Part shown: in pieces, positions 7,103 through 9,415 of the stretch
Layout: every line of letters begins with the position of its first letter
How positions within the stretch are numbered: the stretch's first letter is position 1
Origin: an uncultured Ruminococcus sp.
Lineage (GTDB): Bacteria > Bacillota > Clostridia > Oscillospirales > Ruminococcaceae
Direction of reading: 5' to 3'
DNA: 9,415 nt
Assembly: GCA_902783235.1 (NCBI GenBank)
Contig: CACZQG010000040.1
Span: 1-9,415, forward strand
Notes under the pieces: model-generated
What the model saw: only the letters and a program-made list of their open reading frames with translations
Databases searched by the model: none
What the model was told of the DNA's origin: nothing
Program-made: the position numbers and the translations under genes

Positions 7103-7140
7103 TTAAGGCAGCACCGTACAATTGCACGGTATTGCCTTAA
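7103..7140. repeat. 38-base imperfect palindrome upstream of the MNT/HEPN pair
   Basis: The outer arms TTAAGGCA (7103-7110) and TGCCTTAA (7133-7140) are perfect. Inner arms ACCGT (7113-7117) and ACGGT (7126-7130) flank a central CAATTG (7119-7124). Of 19 position pairs, 16 are Watson-Crick, one is a G-U wobble and two mismatch. It has no T-tract, and it begins 13 bases after the serS terminator. Its size and symmetry are like a small mobile palindromic repeat; a transcriptional operator for the downstream pair is the alternative. The right end, TTGCCTTAAAT, recurs at 5628-5638. Confidence 0.6.
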
Positions 7141-7171
7141 ATCATTATAAAATCGGAAAAGGTAGAAACAA

Positions 7172-7465
7172 ATGAAATACGATCTTTCAGAAGAAATAGA
7201 CAAAGAGATACGCAGAATAGCCAAAAAGAATAATATGGAAAAAATAGTGCTGTTTGGTTCCCGTGCCAGAGGTGATAATACGGAACGCAGTGATATAGAT
7301 ATTGCCGTATGGGGCGGCAGCTATATTGATCTCTATAATGATATAGAAGAAAACAACGTGACTCTGCTTAGTTTTGATATTATTGATATGAACAGTCATA
7401 TATCCTCAGCTCTAAAAGAGGAAATAGAAAGGGACGGTGTTGTTATCTATGAAAAAGATCGATAA
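7172..7465 (+). CDS. MNT-domain nucleotidyltransferase (HI0073/MntA-like), putative antitoxin
   Basis: This 97-residue protein is a minimal nucleotidyltransferase of the polymerase-beta superfamily. The motif GSRARGDNTERSDID (29-43) has the GS-x10-D-x-D spacing of the MntA class. D41 and D43 are the metal-binding pair, and D69 in LLSFDIID is a likely third carboxylate. In characterised MNT-HEPN systems this protein transfers AMP to the HEPN partner and neutralises it. Here that role is inferred from the motif and from the downstream gene, with which it overlaps by 17 bases. The ATG at 7172 has AAAGGTAG about seven bases upstream. A TATAAA at 7146-7151 could be a -10 box, with a poor TTGCAC -35 18 bases upstream inside the palindrome. 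Many such pairs are of unknown function, so antitoxin activity is not proven. Confidence 0.9.
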   Translation: MKYDLSEEIDKEIRRIAKKNNMEKIVLFGSRARGDNTERSDIDIAVWGGSYIDLYNDIEENNVTLLSFDIIDMNSHISSALKEEIERDGVVIYEKDR

Positions 7466-7847
7466 CTTTTCTAACTCACTAAGAATACTAAAAAAAGCCG
7501 ATTTTGAAAAGGTGCATCAGGATGAAATATACAGAACAGGAGTTATAGGACAGTTTAGTCTTACATTCGAGCTTGCATGGAAGGCACTTCAGGAAATGCT
7601 TATAAGGTATGGTGTGCTGTTCACATTAGGTTCTCCGAGAGAGGTGTTGAAGGCAGCGTACAAGTGTTCGTTCATAGATGATGAAAAGACGTGGCTGCTG
7701 ATGTTGAATAAGCGTAATATCTCGACTCATATATATTCGGAGGAGAAAATAGATGATATGCTTGTACTTATACAGGAAAAATTTATTTTCGCTTTTACCG
7801 AACTTGAAAATAAACTCCGTGAAAAATATATTTCTCGTGACGAATAA
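7449..7847 (+). CDS. HEPN-domain protein, HI0074-family nucleotidyltransferase partner, putative toxin
   Basis: A 132-residue helical protein of the HI0074 family, annotated as nucleotidyltransferase substrate-binding proteins and now grouped with HEPN domains. Family features are FSLTFELAWKALQEML (36-51) and the HEPN catalytic motif R-x4-H as RNISTH (R89, N90, H94), followed by IYSEE. In active HEPN toxins this motif forms an RNase site at the dimer interface, and intact R and H suggest it is functional. It overlaps the end of the upstream MNT gene by 17 bases, the normal arrangement for co-expressed toxin-antitoxin pairs. ATG 7449 is chosen since family members begin close to this point; GTG 7437 is an alternative but is only about three bases from AAAGGGA (7428-7434). 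No terminator is evident downstream. Confidence 0.88.
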   Translation: MKKIDNFSNSLRILKKADFEKVHQDEIYRTGVIGQFSLTFELAWKALQEMLIRYGVLFTLGSPREVLKAAYKCSFIDDEKTWLLMLNKRNISTHIYSEEKIDDMLVLIQEKFIFAFTELENKLREKYISRDE

Positions 7848-7874
7848 AATAGCATTATTTTAATAATAAAAAAG

Positions 7875-7904
7875 TTGACATAAATGATTTTACAATAATA
7901 TTCT
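7875..7904 (+). promoter_or_regulatory. Possible upstream promoter in the serC spacer
   Basis: A consensus -35 box TTGACA (7875-7880) is followed 18 bases later by TATTCT (7899-7904), a four-of-six match to the -10 consensus. The region is very AT-rich, so the -10 could be chance. If used it would give a second, longer serC transcript containing the dyads at 7923-7952. Confidence 0.35.
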
Positions 7905-7922
7905 TTTGAAAAAATAGTAATG

Positions 7923-7952
7923 TTGTTAAACAATTTGCAACTATCCCGATAG
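7923..7952. promoter_or_regulatory. Two short inverted repeats upstream of the serC promoter
   Basis: TTGTT, A, AACAA (7923-7933) and CTATC, CC, GATAG (7941-7952) are both perfect and lie in tandem within 45 bases upstream of the serC -35 box. The position suits activator or repressor binding. The arms are only five bases, so chance is a real alternative. Confidence 0.3.
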
Positions 7953-7965
7953 ACTAAAAAAACCA

Positions 7966-7994
7966 TTGACTTATATGTCATAAAATGGTATAAT
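7966..7994 (+). promoter_or_regulatory. Promoter of serC-serA with overlapping dyad
   Basis: The -35 box TTGACT (7966-7971) and perfect -10 box TATAAT (7989-7994) are 17 bases apart. The start point would be near 8001. A dyad, TGAC-T-TATA-T-GTCA (7967-7980), covers the -35 box and could be an operator; its identity is unknown. Confidence 0.85.
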
Positions 7995-8006
7995 AATATA
8001 GTATGG

Positions 8007-8024
8007 TGAGCGTCAGAGCGCTCA
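8007..8024 (+). other. 5'-proximal hairpin in the serC leader
   Basis: TGAGCG (8007-8012) pairs with CGCTCA (8019-8024) around a TCAGAG loop, within a few bases of the predicted serC transcript start. There is no T-tract, and it ends 14 bases before the GGAGG ribosome binding site. A 5' stabilising hairpin is the simplest reading. Confidence 0.45.
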
Positions 8025-8052
8025 GAAAAATATTATTCGGAGGTTTTATAAA

Positions 8053-9135
8053 ATGGGAAGAGTATATAATTTCAGTGCAGGTCCCGCAGTACTGCCGGAG
8101 GAAGTTCTCAAAGAAGCAGCAGACGAGATGCTGGATTACAAGGGTACAGGTATGTCCGTAATGGAGATGAGCCATCGTTCAAAGGCATACGATGACATCA
8201 TCAAGGAAGCTGAGAAGGACATTCGTGACCTTATGAATATTCCCGATAACTACAAGGTACTGTTTTTGCAGGGCGGTGCATCCCAGCAGTTTGCAGCAGT
8301 TCCTATGAACCTTATGAAAAATAAGAAGGCAGCATACATCATCACAGGACAGTGGGCTAAGAAAGCAGCTCAGGAAGCTGAAAAGTACGGCGAAGTAGTA
8401 AGGGTAGCTTCCTCTGCCGATAAAACATTCTCTTATATCCCCGATTGTTCAGATCTTGATATTCCCGATGATGCAGATTACGTTTACATCTGTGAGAATA
8501 ACACTATTTATGGTACTAAATACTGGGAACTCCCCAATACAAAGGGCAAGGATCTGGTAGCAGATGTTTCATCCTGCTTCCTTTCAGAGCCTGTAGACGT
8601 TTCAAAGTATGGAGTGATCTACGGCGGTGTTCAGAAGAACGTTGGTCCTGCCGGTGTTGTTATTGCTATAATCCGTGAGGATCTTATCAGAGATGATGTA
8701 ATGCCCTTTACACCCACAATGCTCAAATGGAAAACACAGGCAGACGCTGATTCACTTTACAATACTCCTCCCTGCTACGGCATATACATCTGCGGCAAGG
8801 TATTCAAGTGGATAAAGAAAATGGGCGGACTTGAAGCAATGAAGGCTCATAACGAAAAGAAGGCTAAGATCCTTTATGATTTCCTTGACAGCAGCAAGCT
8901 CTTTAAGGGTACAGTAGAAAAGAAGGATCGTTCACTTATGAATGTACCTTTTGTAACAGGAAATGAAGAACTGGATAAGAAGTTTGTAGCTGAGGCTAAG
9001 GCAGCAGGCTTTGAAAACCTTAAAGGTCACAGAACAGTTGGCGGTATGAGAGCTTCTATCTACAATGCAATGCCTATTGAAGGTGTTGAAAAGCTGGTTG
9101 CTTTCATGAAGAAATTTGAAGAAGAGAACGCTTGA
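8053..9135 (+). CDS. serC: Phosphoserine aminotransferase
   Basis: SerC is a PLP enzyme that converts 3-phosphohydroxypyruvate and glutamate to phosphoserine, the second step of serine synthesis. The protein has 360 residues, the standard length. NFSAGPAVLPEEVL (6-19) is the family N-terminus, and MSHRSKAY (39-46) contains the substrate-contacting H-R. LQGGASQQF (72-80) contacts the cofactor phosphate, and K195 in GGVQKNVGPAG is the PLP-binding lysine. GHRTVGGMRASIYNA (325-339) is the conserved C-terminal substrate-binding block. GGAGG (8039-8043) lies nine bases before the ATG. It has its own near-consensus promoter, and serA starts 38 bases downstream, giving a serC-serA operon. Confidence 0.97.
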   Translation: MGRVYNFSAGPAVLPEEVLKEAADEMLDYKGTGMSVMEMSHRSKAYDDIIKEAEKDIRDLMNIPDNYKVLFLQGGASQQFAAVPMNLMKNKKAAYIITGQWAKKAAQEAEKYGEVVRVASSADKTFSYIPDCSDLDIPDDADYVYICENNTIYGTKYWELPNTKGKDLVADVSSCFLSEPVDVSKYGVIYGGVQKNVGPAGVVIAIIREDLIRDDVMPFTPTMLKWKTQADADSLYNTPPCYGIYICGKVFKWIKKMGGLEAMKAHNEKKAKILYDFLDSSKLFKGTVEKKDRSLMNVPFVTGNEELDKKFVAEAKAAGFENLKGHRTVGGMRASIYNAMPIEGVEKLVAFMKKFEEENA

Positions 9136-9173
9136 TCTAAGATCATTGACTAATAGGAAAGAGGCATTATAAA

Positions 9174-9415
9174 ATGTATAATATACAGACACTTAATAAG
9201 ATAGCAGCAGTTGGAACAGACAGGTTCGGTTCAAATTATTCTGTCAGCGATGGCGCAGCAAATCCTGATGCAATAATGGTACGTTCTGCTAAGCTGCATG
9301 ATATGGAATTTGGTGATAACCTTCTGGCAATTGCAAGAGCAGGTGCAGGTGTAAACAATATTCCTGTTGATAGGTGTGCAGAAAATGGTATCGTAGTATT
9401 CAATACTCCCGGTGC
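9174..9415 (+). CDS. serA: D-3-phosphoglycerate dehydrogenase, N-terminal part (runs off the window)
   Basis: Eighty residues are visible before the window ends. SerA oxidises 3-phosphoglycerate to 3-phosphohydroxypyruvate with NAD, the first step of serine synthesis and the source of the SerC substrate. The visible part has AIMVRSAKLHDMEF (33-46), the family substrate-binding VRS segment. It is followed by LLAIARAGAGVNNIPVD (50-66) and ENGIVVFNTPG (70-80), the strongly conserved lead-in to the nucleotide-binding domain. GAGG (9161-9164) is nine bases before the ATG. It is very probably co-transcribed with serC. The NAD-binding motif and any C-terminal regulatory domain are outside the window, so the enzyme subtype cannot be given. 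Confidence 0.94.
   Translation, partial: MYNIQTLNKIAAVGTDRFGSNYSVSDGAANPDAIMVRSAKLHDMEFGDNLLAIARAGAGVNNIPVDRCAENGIVVFNTPG

Noticed and set aside
7437..7448. GTG or TTG start for the HEPN gene upstream of ATG 7449
   Set aside because: The ribosome-binding-site spacing is too short for GTG 7437, and family proteins begin near MKKIDNF; it remains a minor alternative.
9146..9173. TTGACT with TATAAA 16 bases later before serA
   Set aside because: Transcription would start after the serA ATG, so it cannot be the serA promoter; the ribosome binding site also overlaps the spacer.
1..9415. CRISPR array, transposase, tRNA or rRNA gene, or DnaA-box cluster
   Set aside because: I saw no regularly spaced direct repeats, no transposase motifs, no tRNA or rRNA signatures, and no group of TTATCCACA boxes despite the origin-proximal gene order.

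Overview
The window looks like chromosome from a low-GC Gram-positive bacterium of the Clostridia, most likely the Ruminococcus/Oscillospiraceae group. This rests on the origin-proximal gene order mnmG-rsmG-noc-parA-parB, the AT-rich spacers, strong AGGAGG-type ribosome binding sites, and the style of the proteins. The species assignment is inference; no database was searched. All genes I accept lie on the + strand.

Left part (1-5539) is an origin-proximal tRNA/rRNA modification and chromosome segregation block. A possible mnmE tail at the edge is followed by a parS site, then mnmG and rsmG, which overlap by one base and end at an intrinsic terminator. Next come noc (a ParB paralogue with Noc-type DNA-recognition residues), a second terminator, a second identical parS, a strong promoter, and the parA-parB pair. 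ParA and ParB, with the two parS sites, form the chromosome partition system. Noc is expected to couple nucleoid position to division. MnmG works with MnmE on tRNA wobble uridines, and RsmG methylates 16S rRNA.

Middle part (5540-7089) holds serS behind an intergenic stretch with two stem-loops, and ends in a clear terminator.

Right part (7090-9415) starts with a 38-base imperfect palindrome directly before a two-gene MNT nucleotidyltransferase/HEPN module, an accessory toxin-antitoxin-type pair with overlapping genes. After an AT-rich control region with a near-consensus promoter and several dyads come serC and the start of serA, which form a serine biosynthesis operon. The module therefore sits between the seryl-tRNA synthetase gene and the serine biosynthetic genes.

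I found no CRISPR array, transposase, tRNA or rRNA gene. Most of the window is conserved core genome. The parts most worth a second look are the Noc/ParB specificity split with its control region, the MNT/HEPN insertion with its flanking palindrome, and the serC control region. I see no convincing wholly new system.
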